Below the pieces are notes generated by a model. That model was not told the DNA's origin. It ran no database searches and worked only from the letters and a program-made list of their open reading frames with translations. From Centroberyx gerrardi (taxonomy: Eukaryota; Chordata; Actinopteri; Beryciformes; Berycidae): DNA of 64,000 bases. A program made the position numbers and the translations under genes. Position 1 is the stretch's first letter. Every line of letters starts with the position of its first letter. The stretch is taken from the NCBI RefSeq assembly GCF_048128805.1, contig NC_136020.1:9135653-9199652 (forward strand), in the 5' to 3' direction. Below are positions 47,701 to 60,118 of this stretch, piece after piece.

Positions 47701-49274
47701 GATAGCCCACTCCTAACCTCTCTGCTGAACACAGGGGGTATGGGGGATTGTACTGACATTTTTATTCTTCCAGAATTTCTATTCCTAATGCCAACCAGCT
47801 GCCTCATAATAGGTTTGTGGATGAAACCAAGACACTTAGAAAACTGTAGTAATTTGGAATCATCAGTTAATTTGTCCATCTGATAAGGATTTACAGTCTA
47901 TACAGTACAGTATAATCTATACTGTACTATACTGTATATCTATATCTATATCTAAACCTATATCTATATCTATATCTATCTATCTATCTATATATGATCA
48001 CTTCTGAAGTACAACAGTTTGGATTCTCTAAAACTGGTCATAGGGCAGACAGAGCTTAACTTTATGTGCTTCCCTACCGACACGTCTGTCTAAGTTACTA
48101 TTCAACATCTGTGTCTTTTTACAGGCACTTGCACATTAGGAGTAACCAAACACTTATGCTAGGTGGAAGAAATGTGCATGACACACATAAACAATTAATG
48201 ATGCGTTAAGAGGCATCGTTACTCCTCTACGTTTACTGCTTTTGATTTGATAGAAACTGGTATTTATTTGCCCAGACAGCAGATGGGGTCCACTTTTATT
48301 GTCATTATTAGACAATTAAGTCATTATTGATGTGTGTCAAGAATCAAGATTAAATATTCCCACTGCAGAAAATGGTGACTCAGGTCTTCACAGTTCTCTG
48401 CAGAATGGAACAAGTACTGAAAACAAATGTTGGCTCCAACTTGCTTGACAGACTAAGGAGAAACACATGCAGAGGAATATGATAATACTAATTTCCTGCC
48501 AGGGGCTTTGTGTCTGAGCCAGCTATGTTAATTACACAAGGGGTTGTATTTGCACTGGGCTTCAGGATCGGTTCCACTTGATGGCTTTGCTGAAATCCAG
48601 TTCACGAGTTCCAAACATTGGAAGAGTGAACGTGGCTTACTGTACCCAGAACTGAGAAAGTTTGTGGACAATTATTTTAGACTAGATCTGGAAAAAAGTA
48701 CATTTGGCAGTAAAAGTTTTAGACTTCTTTTCCATCATGTTTGCCATTTTGGAAACTTTTTCTGGAAACTAATTATCATCACAATTATTTTAATTTAATT
48801 AATTAATTTCCAGATATAACTTTAATTGTAAGAGAAATTTTTTATTGTAATCATGTAGAGAATCATGATTGCTAAAGAAAAGTACAGGTACAGCAATACC
48901 AAAATAATGCATTTATATACATTTAAAAGTGTACGGCAAGCAACATCAACACAATCCTTTGAGGTAAAATTCAATTATTGATCCTGATGTAATTCATGCA
49001 ACACTCAATGAAATGATTACTAAACGAAAAACAGAAAAAAAACGACATGCCAAAATCATGACTAAGACATTTAACACCTGCAAAGCCTTCTGTATTTTGC
49101 AAGGCCACTTCTGCATTGCCTGTAAATTATGGAATAGGTAGCAGGTAAAGACCATATCAATCCAATCTTATGTAAATAAACTGAAAAAAGGATCTCTTTC
49201 TGTCCAACCACAGCCTTTCACTCCTCCTCACTCAAACAGATGCATAACAAAAGAAGGGAAAAGACAAACTTTAC
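44747..49274 (-). other. kera: Keratocan intron 1
   Basis: About 4.5 kb between the non-coding first exon and the coding exon. No ORF with homology. A TATATC/TATC repeat lies at 47935-47993. The rest is unremarkable AT-rich DNA. Confidence 0.65.
47935..47993. repeat. (TATATC)n/(TATC)n repeat
   Basis: Tandem TATATC units changing into TATC units, within keratocan intron 1. Confidence 0.85.
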
Positions 49275-49380
49275 CTGCTTCTCCAACCGGTGTGTGTGGC
49301 TTGCATGCAGCCAGGTGAGGTTTGGTTGCAGGGAAGTCGCTGGTCGTCTGCTCCTCTAGTGCTTTGTTCTAGAGATTGTC
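49275..49380 (-). other. kera: Proposed 5' UTR exon of keratocan
   Basis: A minus-strand donor GAGAAGCAG/gtaaag at 49275 pairs with the acceptor at 44748-44747 (CATAG/GTTGAGC). The exon contains an ATG (near 49306) in weak context that is in frame with the keratocan start after splicing. A TATA-like TAATAAAG lies about 30 bp above 49380. The 5' end is estimated. Confidence 0.5.
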
Positions 49381-49399
49381 CGCGGTCTCAGTGGCTCTG

Positions 49400-52300
49400 A
49401 GCTTTATTAGACTTGTGTTGTTGTTGGTTTTATTCCCCTAAGGCTGCACCTTGGACATGCACTGGTTGAACAGAGAGAACGGAGCATGTGTTGTTGGGGG
49501 AGGACGAGTGTGTGCGAGTTGGGATGTCCTTTTGGAGGTTGTATTGGCTACTTTTCTGCCAGCCCAGCATCCCCCCCCCACCCCCCTCTCTTTCGTTTTG
49601 TCTCCTCTTTGGTGTGAAAGTGAAGTCATCAGTGTAGTATTGGTAAAACTGCAGGTGGTGGGGGTCAAACTGCAGCCCCTCCACCCTCTTACAGGTGGCT
49701 TAGACATCACTTAACCCTTTGGTCTGTAATGGGAGGTTACCTCTCGCCCCTCCACCTTGGGGGACGGTATGCAAGAGCGTTTCACGGCTCATTTCAGCAC
49801 ACAGGCCTTGGGCCGTGTTTACCAGGCTGTCAGGTGAGGTTAGAGTGGAGCGTCTCAGGCGTTCCCGCCCACCTTTTTAACAGCAGCACACCTATTCACT
49901 TTCACTCCATCCCGGGACCCCAGGAGGTGGATGGGGTTAAAGCTGCAGCCTTCCACTTTCTCTCTGTCACCCCCTCCCCGTCTCCTCGCCCCGTTTCTCT
50001 GCTCTACCGTGTGCGTGTGTGTGTGTTAAGGCCACAGATGGGACATCTGGACCCCATATCTAGAACCTACACTTTTGGGGATGAGAGTGAGGAAGAGAGG
50101 GATAAAGAGAAGCGAGAGAGAGGAAGAGAGAGGGAGAGAGATTGGAATAAAGGAGGAATGGGAAATATCCAAGCACAATTAAAGCGTGAAAATTAAAGTG
50201 TGAGATAAGAGAAAATTTGGAGAGAAAAGTTAGAGACTGAGACCTGGGTGAAGGTGGATGGACCCGGAGTGCAAATGAAAACAAAGATGGTCTAGAAGGG
50301 AAAGAGAGGCAGAGTGAGAACAGCTGGAGAGGGTCTGGACTGCAGGATGGTCTTTGGAGCCGGACTGCCAGGCCACAACAGCTGATTGTACTTTCATTTA
50401 CCGTCTCAAGTGAGAGGATGTGAGGCCCAAGGCTTTATAAAGGACTTTATTGTCTAGACGTGGGCAGTAGGAGCTGAACGTTGGATTTAAAAAAGGGCGA
50501 GTCAGGAGGAAGAGGAGGAAATTGTCCCAGATCGGGGATCGGTACAAACGACAGTGTAAAAACATGTGAAATGTGGATAAAGTTGTTAAAACAAACATGT
50601 TACATGTTCTAATGGCGATGGCAGTGAGTAGATTGCTAATTCTTTTACCTCTCAACTTGTATCACATTTCCTTGAGCAATGTAGTTAAAGTAGACCTTTA
50701 AACCATTGTAGTATAGGATAGCAGGTAACTATACATGAGTGGTGGGTTTCCGAAATACCTCCCAGCACATACTGACAGACTACCACTGTCTTTCATTTAC
50801 ATAAGTGGGCCAAATTTGAAGTATAATTGACCTTAAAAGCTGGATCTAATTACAAACGCCTAGTGGGAATAAAATGGAACATCTGGAAACGCTTGAAATG
50901 AGAACTATTAATGCCATGTAGCTAATCAACTAACCTGGTGCCTCTAAATAGTGTCTGCTCTAATAAGAGATGCTCAACTCCTGAGTCAAACCACTGGTCC
51001 CAGCACATATGGTGCATATCAGCCAGGATTAGTGGTGTTGTAACTGCAGCTCCACAACTGCACTATTGATACTGTAAAAAGCACCGTCAAGTGAACTTAA
51101 TGTACATGCCAAAGACAATGATTATGAAACTTTGGTCCTGATTTATTATCCACAGTGTCAGTGCACTTCCCAGAGGATGTAAATGGCGGTTGAATTTTAA
51201 TAAACTTTCAAAGGAAATTACTACTGTCTTTGCCAGCTATCTGTATTTGTAGCAATGTTTCAACTGTACTGTATACACTGTTCTTGTAGTATATACAGTG
51301 CTGTGTGGTGATGAGAGCAAGCAATTCTTCTGAAAGATAAATTTTAGTGTGTTCAGTCTTATTCCAAAACACTATGATGATATTACAATTAATAATAGCG
51401 CTATATTAGTTTCTCAAATGTAAATTGAGACAAATCACATATGTTGTGCTCATGATCTTTGAGCGTTGTCTACTGTCACTTCTGGACTTTATGGACACTG
51501 ATACTCATGGGAACAAACTAACTGACAATGAATGTATGCTTGTAGGCTCTGACAGTATCTAGAGATATTTTGGTTCAGACTGCATATACAACACTGTGTG
51601 AATTATAGCTCATTTAGATGTACTTTAAAAAGCTCAAAACAAACAGTCTATGAGTCCACAAGCACAATCTCCAACTCTTTTTTGGTTTCTAGCTTTAGGA
51701 GAGAGTTGTCCATGTTCACAAATAGAGATTGAACTGTGCAAAATTAAAGCAATAACATACAGTATATAGGGTGTATATTTTTGGTGTAGCTCAACTCACA
51801 TCTACTAATATACTAGTGTGCTCTGATAGATCAAATATTTGACTTAAGAAGGCATGTTACAAAAAAAAAAAATCCCAAACAGCTCACATCAATTCTATTT
51901 AAAGATTCATTCTGCATTCTTAAAATGGATGGCACATTTTCTGAAGGTGGTGCCAGGAAGAAACCAAATCTGCACTGAAGGAATGTGCTGTTTTGTTGTT
52001 TTTTCTCCTCTCTGGCACAATGTGAGAAACACATTAGTGCACCCATGGTGCTGGTCATAATGGTGGTGCTCAGACTCCTCCGGCCACCAAAGGAGTAAAA
52101 GCACCTCACCCTCACTAAACACCCTGGGGAGTCTGTCTGCAAGAGGGGCCAAAAACCTGCACAGAAATCCTTGGAATGCTTAGATTGCTCTCTGATTGTT
52201 TTCCAGTGTAACAACACCTTTTGCACATTGATTGGAGCCTGTCCTGATGAGGTGCCAAATGTTTAGAGAGGTTTTTTGTAGTTTTTTTTTTTTTTTTTTT

Positions 52301-54880
52301 TTACTTTTTCGGCTTTAGCTTTGTCACGGTGGGTTATGATGCAAAACGTTTGGGGAACCTAGATTTCAAATTCTGTTTTTTAAATACCCCAAACCCCAAG
52401 GTTCTTAAACCCTTTTCAGCATGGGACCAAAGTGAAAACATCCCATACTGAATGATGAACCAGACTATAGAGAAATGACAACACTGACCACTTTTGACCT
52501 CAAGTGGTCATAAAAGAGAAAGTGGAGGATCCCCTAAAGAGCCAGACATATTGACTAAAACCTATCTTATTATAAACAGAGGAGAACATTCTTCACTTAA
52601 AGAAACTTTCCAAAATTTGAGTGAAAATCCACAGGGAAGCTTTAAGGAAAAAAATTACAAAGTATTTCTTTAATCGCCGTGGAACCTTTGTGGTTTATAT
52701 TTGAGACAGTTGGAGGGGTGGATTTGCACAGAAAATATCTTAAAGCTGCGGCATTATGCAAAACCCTGCAACCCCTGCATCCCTCCAGGACCAGCAGTCT
52801 CCTTCTTGACTATACAGACACATGAAACTGTGTGACAGAAACATGAGCACGTGTCCTCTATAAATTAATGAGCAGAAAAACACTGAGAGAACACTGGGGA
52901 GTAACAGGGACAGGAAGAGAGATACCATGCTGGGTACAGACCCAAATGTAGCGCTCTTTGAACACAGTGTGAGCATAAAAGCTAACAGCGTACACACCGG
53001 CAGGCCTTGAAGAATAAATAAAGAGAGCGATCTTATTATTTATCTTCTGTGTCTCTCTGTTTTTGTCTTCTGTAAATCAGGGCAAACTACAAGACTTCAT
53101 CCCCTAAGCTTCAGGCCAGAAACGCGAGGTGGTAGCTGCACATGGAACTGGTTCAGAGTCGTGCCAAAAGACTAACACACACCAGAGACAACCAGAAAAG
53201 CACAGCGCTGTAAGCCGCGTCTAATCGCACCCTGGCATATTGCTCAGCTGAAATCAAGGCTGATGAACCACATCTGAGTACTGCGGGATATATCTCCAGA
53301 GACAACACTGACAATAGACTGCAGGCCATGTAGCTGGTTGGCTGGTTGGTTTCATTTGGCTTCAGCTCGTCCCTCAAGATGAATTTTTAGTGACAATTTT
53401 CTAACGTTTATGCAGCCTCTGAATGTTCATTCATATTAGAACCTCAACTGGGCATTTTAGGCCTGTGTAGTTCAACAAGGTTCCTGGTCTTCTAGGTTTA
53501 CAAGGTAAACTCACTCTGTGACAGAAAAAAACAATCTAAAGCTTTAGAATCCAAATACAGTTACGGCCATTAAAAGGTCTTAAAAGCATACATTGACATT
53601 TTGAGTCTACATTTGTCTTTCAGCTACTCCAAAAATAACTGTTATTGTTAACATTCTTTTAAACCCAACGAGTATTGATAGCTGCAAGCTAATGAGCAAG
53701 ATTGTTGCTTTACCCACTGGCTTTGATGAGGAATGTTAGCACTGCTAACAAGATATATTTCCATTAACTGAGGTGCCAATACAGAAAAAATTTTCAGCAC
53801 GTGACTAGTGCCTGCTTAAGTTAAAAAAAATCAAGGCATTCCATAAAGTTAATTCCCCCAAATCCACATCCATTTTACACTTGGTCTGAGTGAAATAGCA
53901 TTTTATACAGATTTTGTCCATGAATTTGCATGCACACTAGAAATAACCTGAGATTTACAGTAGGTTTAAAAAGCGATGTCGTACAAATATGTTGGAAACG
54001 TAGTTTATTCAGCTGTATTTTGTATCCTCACAGTAAATTCACCAGCAGTTACTGAGTCAAAGGCCACAAATAAATCATGATAAAATGAGAAATTAACCAA
54101 ACAAAAGGTGATATTCTGATAACATTGCTACAGCATTCAACCAACATGACAATGCTGTCAGTGTTGACTTGGTATTATTTCGAAAAAGCATTTAGTAAAC
54201 ATGGTAAACAACGTAACGATGAACGCACCATAACTGCAAAAGCTGTAGTTTATTATCATAGAATGGTACCATTGGATGCATGCAAGTAATGCAAATGTTG
54301 TATACAAATGAGCAGTGTGCATAACAGTCGACAGCGATGAACTGGATAATGTATAGAAACAGGTCGACTCAATCATGTTTTCTGAAAAGCATCATATTAA
54401 CATCTAAATGTTTCAACTCAGCAGAGATATTCAGTGTGAGAAGTATTTAATTTCAAATGAGGATAATACCAGTGTCTTTTATTCTTGCATCATTGATTGT
54501 ACTTCTATTTTACACTATTCACAGCCCGTTTCCCATTTAAAGCCTCTGCTGTTATGATTTGGGGTAGAGTCTAATGGCAATGATCATCATCAGTCACCTC
54601 CAACAACAAGGACTTGGACCCAAAGCTCAGCCAGGTTGCAAATGACAAACAAACATAGCGGAAGGTGATGCGACTTATCTCACATCATGCTGTTTGCATC
54701 GAACCACTGGCTATGAGAGTCTGAAGTAGCTGAACAATGGTGAACAATGGTGGACATGAGCAAAAACTCAATAACACTGGTATTTTCCTTGAAAACATTT
54801 TGATTCATTCAATATATTGAAAAAATGATTGTTGTGTAAAATCCTTCCTTTGATGGTTTGATGTAGGATGTACAAAACTC
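49400..54880. other. Intergenic spacer between keratocan and lumican
   Basis: No gene recognised on either strand. A GA-rich block lies at 50090-50145. Open frames (e.g. 49729-50196 plus strand, 51831-52226 minus strand) have no family features. Confidence 0.6.
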
Positions 54881-54891
54881 CTATTTTGCTA

Positions 54892-54897
54892 TTTATT
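54892..54897 (-). terminator. lum: Candidate polyadenylation signal of lumican
   Basis: Minus-strand AATAAA in ATAAATAAATAG, about 1.03 kb past the lumican stop. Other AATAAA copies lie near 54250 and 54480, so the choice is uncertain. Confidence 0.35.
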
Positions 54898-55924
54898 TAT
54901 AATTTCTCCCATTAGGCATTATACACCTAAATCTGAGTACACAGTCCGGCTTTCTCCTTACCTGCCGGTCTTTTGCACAGCAACAGAATCTTTAGTGTAC
55001 CCACATCATTAAAAGATGCTAAACACTGGAACATACAAGACAGACAACAAAATTTGAGACACGATGATCAAGACATGGAGATGCTAACTTCAGGCACTGT
55101 ATACTCCATTTTGTCTGAATTCAACGTCCCGTAAATCAAAAAATGACAGTTTGGAATGTTTGAAGCGTGTGTTTACTTTTTAATCAAAAGCATTTTATCA
55201 CTTAGTCTTTTTAATCTTTTTTTCTTGAGACTTTTTTCCAGACATTTTTTTTTTCTTAAATCTTTTTTGCCTTCTTGTTTATTCCAAAAATGACAAATAT
55301 CATTCATAATTGTTATCTACAAATGAAGAGTTTCATTCCAAAATGAGATATCCACCAGTTGAAAACATGGACACCACCTCTAACAAAATTATTAAAGTAA
55401 TTATGGGTAACTATTAAAGTTAGACCTTTACTTAGAAAACAGTTACATTTTTGAGGATAGAATCATCTGTGATTTAGTAATATTGACTGATGAAATTTAG
55501 GAAGCAAAATTTTACCAAAATGGATATACAGTGTTTTGAAATGAAACCCTTCAAATAATATGGAGCCAAACATTTGGAACAACTGATCAAAATGGAAATG
55601 AAAGGATTTCCAAAAAGGCCTTCATATGGTTGATAGCTTGTCATGCCACCAATTATTTATGGCTACAACATTGGATACAGGGGGGTACCTCGATTTGCCC
55701 TGTAGAATACAACCTTGGATTTATTCAAGGTGTATTTTAATTGATGAAGTTACATTACAATACCCCAAAATTGCATACTACTTAGAAAGCACTCAGAAAG
55801 TGCAATGACATGCAAGTAGTGTGGAAGAAGGAATACTGGGACATTTAAATCCACAAGGCTTTGGGCTTAGCTGTGTCATGGAGGTGAGGGGGTCATGGAG
55901 GGGTCATATGTTTGAAGGAAGTCC

Positions 55925-57304
55925 TTAATCAAACATGATATCTGTAGCTTGGCGCAGGCAGTTGGAAGTGTCAGGGGGCATGTTGCTCTCTGTGACGTTG
56001 TTGGCATCCAGACGCAGATGCTTCAGATTGGAAAACTTGGTGGGTCCAATGTACTTGCAGAAACTTGCCAGGTCAAACTCTACAAAGAGACAAAAATGGA
56101 CAGAAAGTGGTTTGAGTTGATAAACAGAAGCAAAAACCTCACTGGCCATTTCCTCACAAAATTCATTACTACTATTATTAATAAATCTGTAAAGCTTGTC
56201 TTTGATATCTGATGTGACAATGATTTGTTAAAGAACGTGCTAGAATTTTCCTCAACCAATTATGCCAGGCAAAAAGGTCAATAGTGACAAAAGAAAAATG
56301 GCTATGGCATAACAGCAAAAGATCATTATACAGAAAATAACAACCAAATACAATATTTGGAATTGTATGATGCTTTCAACTGGGCATCGGAAAATAGTAA
56401 AAAGGAAAGATTGGCACGAAAGCCACTTACTGTTGATCTCATTGGCCTGGAGGTAGAGTTGCTCCAGCTGCTCATTGATCTCAGGGATGGACTGCAGTTT
56501 GTTGAAGGACAGGTCCAGCTCCACCAACGATGTCACGTTGAACACGCCAGCAGGGATCCCAGAGTCCACCAGCTTGTTGTGGGAGATCCTCAGGTACTGC
56601 AGCACTGGCAGCTTGTTCAGGTATCCTGCTCCGACACCGTCAATGTCGTTGTAATCAGCATAGAGGATTTCCAGTGAACTGGGGACCCCAGCGGGAAGCT
56701 TCTTCAGCTTGTTGTGGCTCACATCCAGGGACAGCAGCTTCTTGGGTCCCTTGAAGGCCCCGGAGATGGCCTCGGATGTTAGCTCGTTGTGCTGAATGTT
56801 GACGGAAGTCAAGTTCTCCTTGTCAGTCAAGAGTCCAGAAGGGAACTTGGTCAACTTGTTGTACATAATCTGCAGCTCATCAAGGGACTTTGAGGGAGGA
56901 ATGACTGGTTCTGTGAGGTTGTTGTAGCTGAAGAACAGCTTCTCCAGGCCAGTCAGCTTATCGATGGTACCCTTGGCGATCTTGGCGTTGGTGATCTGGT
57001 TTTTGTCAAGTATCAGCCAGCGCAGTCCAGCAGTAACATTATCGAACACTCCTGCCTTGATCTCTTCGATCTGGTTGTTCTGCAGGTACAGGTACTTGAT
57101 CCCCGATGGAACCACAGGGACAAACTTGAGCTTGCGGCCGTCACAATACATGGCACTAGGGAAGTTGATTGGGCACTCACACTCTTGGTTACAATTGGGC
57201 CCTGAGGGTCCTAGTTGGTTAGCAGGCTGGTCGTCGTAGTCATAGTACTGACACAAGGCCAGGCTGACCAAGGCGGCCAACAGGGGAATGCGGAGAGGAA
57301 ACAT
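55925..57304 (-). CDS. lum: Lumican
   Basis: Lumican is a class II keratan sulfate proteoglycan that controls collagen fibril assembly in cornea, skin and tendon. Coding exons 57304-56431 and 56079-55925 join in frame (ATCAACA/AGTTT), giving about 342 residues (human 338). A signal peptide MFPLRIPLLAALVSLALC is followed by a Tyr/Asp cluster (QYYDYDDQ) typical of tyrosine sulfation. Next are the class II cysteines (CNQECECPINFPSAMYC) and leucine-rich repeats with N-glycosylation sequons such as NLT, NVT and NNLT. The C-terminal disulfide part has FCKYIGP and TSNCLRQATDIMFD. The start is chosen at 57304, five nt after a clean acceptor (CCCCAG/AAATCATG); the frame is open upstream but only within the intron. 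Confidence 0.97.
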
Positions 57305-57309
57305 GATTT

Positions 57310-58593
57310 CTGGGGATCCAACAAACAGAAGGGAAGGGGAGGCAGGGCAGGAGACAAGACAAATGCTACAAGTTAGAATGGCCAAGAGTAACAACAGAGG
57401 TTGACTTTAAATGTAAACTGATAATCTTAAACAGGAATGGGACATAAATCAAATTGTTTTGTTGAAGTCCACATGCCGCAGTTGTTGAGTTCTAGGGAGT
57501 TCAGATGGGGCATTATGATAATTTTAGTTGAAGTCAAATCAATCATCAAATCAAATTTATTGTCAAAGATAATAAAGTAAAGGAAAACAACTATGATGCT
57601 GAAAGGAGGTCCCCACTACCCCCCTGATCCCCCCCCCCGATCCCCCCCCCCGCCCACCCCCCCCCCCCCCCCCCACCCCCCCCCCCCACCCCCACCCCCA
57701 CTCCCCTACCCCCACCTGAAATAACCATAGGGTAAACTCGGGCAATAAAGACCACATATTAACTATGATAATAATAATAATAATAATAATGGATCGAGAG
57801 TTCATGTTAACCAACTGGGGACCAATGAGTCCTACATTCCTTGATTCAATTATCTGTGTGTGCAGCGACAACCCCTAGCCACATCATTACAAGAAAACTT
57901 GAACCATACTGCATACTGCATTGCTAACAGCACAACTTTATCAACTTGATAGAAATCTAAATATAAACTGGTAGTCATAGCAATAATGCATTGCAGATGT
58001 TTAAAAGATATTCATACTGTGTATGGAATACTCAAGAGAATGATTATAGTCCTTGGTTAGGTTTCTAAATAATGTAGCAAACACAAATGAGAGAGATAAT
58101 AAAAATATCCCTCAAACTAATCACTAAAACATCATGACCATATAGAATGAAGTACATAATGCATAAACCAGAATGGTGTTACAAAATAACAATAAAAATG
58201 CAGAGCTATGAAAAATGCAGACAGACATGAGTTACAACTGCAACAGATTAACATTTTCCAAGCTCTAAAGTCACTGTAATCCATTTAAACCGGCATAAAA
58301 AGGCACTGCAGGAACAAATTAACTTATATATACATACAAAAGCTAGATTAATGCACTGTTGTGGGTTTTCCTACTGCAACGTGGAAATCGTCAGACTTTT
58401 AGCTGCTCCAGCACCACTCATTTTTTGTTCCATGCACTATTATTCTTGCCTTTTCCGCTGAAGCACTAGCCCTGTGTCCCAGCCACTGCCCTGGAGCCTA
58501 GCAGTGACAGTTGATAATCCCACCCGGAAAACAGAAATAAAGTGGGATAATCAAACAGGAAATCACAAATCCACTCCTCCACATGCAAGCTTA
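57310..58593 (-). other. lum: Lumican intron 1
   Basis: Holds a long C-rich tract (57618-57716, G-rich on the transcribed-sense strand), a (TAA)n run at 57767-57790 and a short AAATCAAATTTATTGTC repeat-like piece at 57548. No exon. Confidence 0.65.
57618..57716 (-). repeat. C-rich / G-run tract with quadruplex potential
   Basis: Many runs of five or more C on the plus strand, separated by A, T or CA. In the lumican pre-mRNA these are G-runs with short loops, the pattern required for G-quadruplexes. Homopolymers up to about 20 bases make this region assembly-sensitive. Confidence 0.85.
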
Positions 58594-58690
58594 CCTGTGG
58601 TTCTCTCTCTTCGTGTGCGTGGGGTGGAGGGTCAGTAGGTAGAACACTGTAGTGTTCAAAAACTGGAAGTCTCTGGAGAAAAAGACAGAG
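58594..58690 (-). other. lum: Proposed 5' UTR exon of lumican
   Basis: Minus-strand donor GAGAACCACAG/gtaagc at 58594 pairs with the acceptor at 57311-57310. The 5' limit is unknown. A further non-coding exon could lie above it, ending at a GTTAGT donor near 58881. Confidence 0.45.
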
Positions 58691-58949
58691 GGAAAGAGGG
58701 AAAGAGGGGGAGGAGAGAGAGGGGTAGATGGAGAGACAGAGAGAGAAAAAAGGGGGGGAAGAGAAAAAAGGGTGGGAGGCTTCTTCAGCAGCCCAAACTG
58801 GAGTCAGGTCGTCATATAAATTGAAGATGTCATCAGTATGAACGTCTGGGGAGTGCCATCCAAAACCTATATGCTGTTACTAACCAAGAGCAGGTGCAGC
58901 AGGGCAGCCTGGGATACTGGCAGTACAGGCAGCTTGCTCGCTTGTGGAC

Positions 58950-58990
58950 GTGACTGAGAGGACCCCAAAAAGCAGCGTATATAGCTGTTG
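58950..58990 (-). promoter_or_regulatory. lum: Candidate lumican core promoter (TATA)
   Basis: Minus strand CAGCTATATACGC with TATATA at 58983-58978 would direct initiation near 58950, upstream of the proposed non-coding exons. Confidence 0.4.
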
Positions 58991-60118
58991 ATACCCACAC
59001 CTCATTCCCCCCCCCCCAAACAATCTCCTCCCATCCACCCCTCACCTCTGCAAAACCAAACACTTATTGTGCATCCTGGTAATCACCCTCCAAACAACCA
59101 GCCCAAAAACGTTTGGCTGTAAAAAGATAAGTGGGTGTCGGGGAGGTTATGTGTGGAAAAATGCGAAGAGTAGGAGAGGCTATGCGTGGAAAAATGTAAA
59201 ACGATCTCTGGCTGCTATTTAGTCCAGATGCCAATTATTATGCAGGGTAAATTCAGCGGTACCTCTCGAGCTGTAAATAAGGCCTTGGAAAATTTGACAA
59301 AGAGGTTATGAGACAGCCAGAGACGACTTACATAACACTTGACGCAACCGTTTCTTCTCTTTCTCCTTCTCCGGCCAAAGTCATAGCACTCTAAGTGAAG
59401 AAAGGTAGGTTAAGGCAGATGCACGTCCAAAGTATCCCATATGTCTTCACGATAAATCACTCAACTTTTTTCAGACCCCGGTCCCTCCACATATATCTTC
59501 TCCACAAAGCCTTGCAATAAACCTCTGTATAGTCTGTATTCTATACCTCTCGATACAAATAGCGAGACAAAGGCATTCTCAATGGACAAAGTGGAAGTGT
59601 TTTTCTTATCTGGGAGGTGTGGGAGTAGTGGAGGAAGGGAGCGGGGGAGGCAATAGCCAAATGCTTCTCCCATTTGTTTGTGGACATCCATCACAAAGAC
59701 AGAGCATACCGGGAATTGACGTCTGGATTTAATTGGTCGCAGTCCAGTCTGTTTCTCTACTCGCATACCATTCTTAGAAACCATCTTGGATGCATTTCTT
59801 ATGTGTGCAAAGCCTTCATACCTCAAGATGTCTGAGATCCCAGGGTAATTTAGAGAAAAAATGAAATTGCTCATTTTGCACATTTTTCTTTTTCTCCCAA
59901 ACCAAATAATGCATTTAGTGAATATTTGAGGGTCCCACAACCGCCTTTTCAGGAAAGTTATGTCCTCGCTTGCTTCTGCAGGCTCGTTTGACCCTGCTGA
60001 CTCTAGATCATCTTTTTCATTAACTCATTACTCATTTTCCCTTGGTTATTTGAAACAGATATCACCATTCATCTCATAAATCTAAAAGGATAATTAATGA
60101 GCTCTGGGATTAGATGTA

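Noticed and set aside
49729-50196. 155-codon plus-strand frame between keratocan and lumican
   Set aside because: Ends in GA-repeat-encoded Arg/Glu and has no splice or family support.
51831-52226. 131-codon minus-strand frame
   Set aside because: No recognisable domain; nearby homopolymers suggest non-coding DNA.
59461-59940. 159-codon minus-strand open frame upstream of lumican
   Set aside because: No recognisable domain, no splice-site support and ordinary base composition; it lies in a promoter-proximal spacer and looks like a chance frame.
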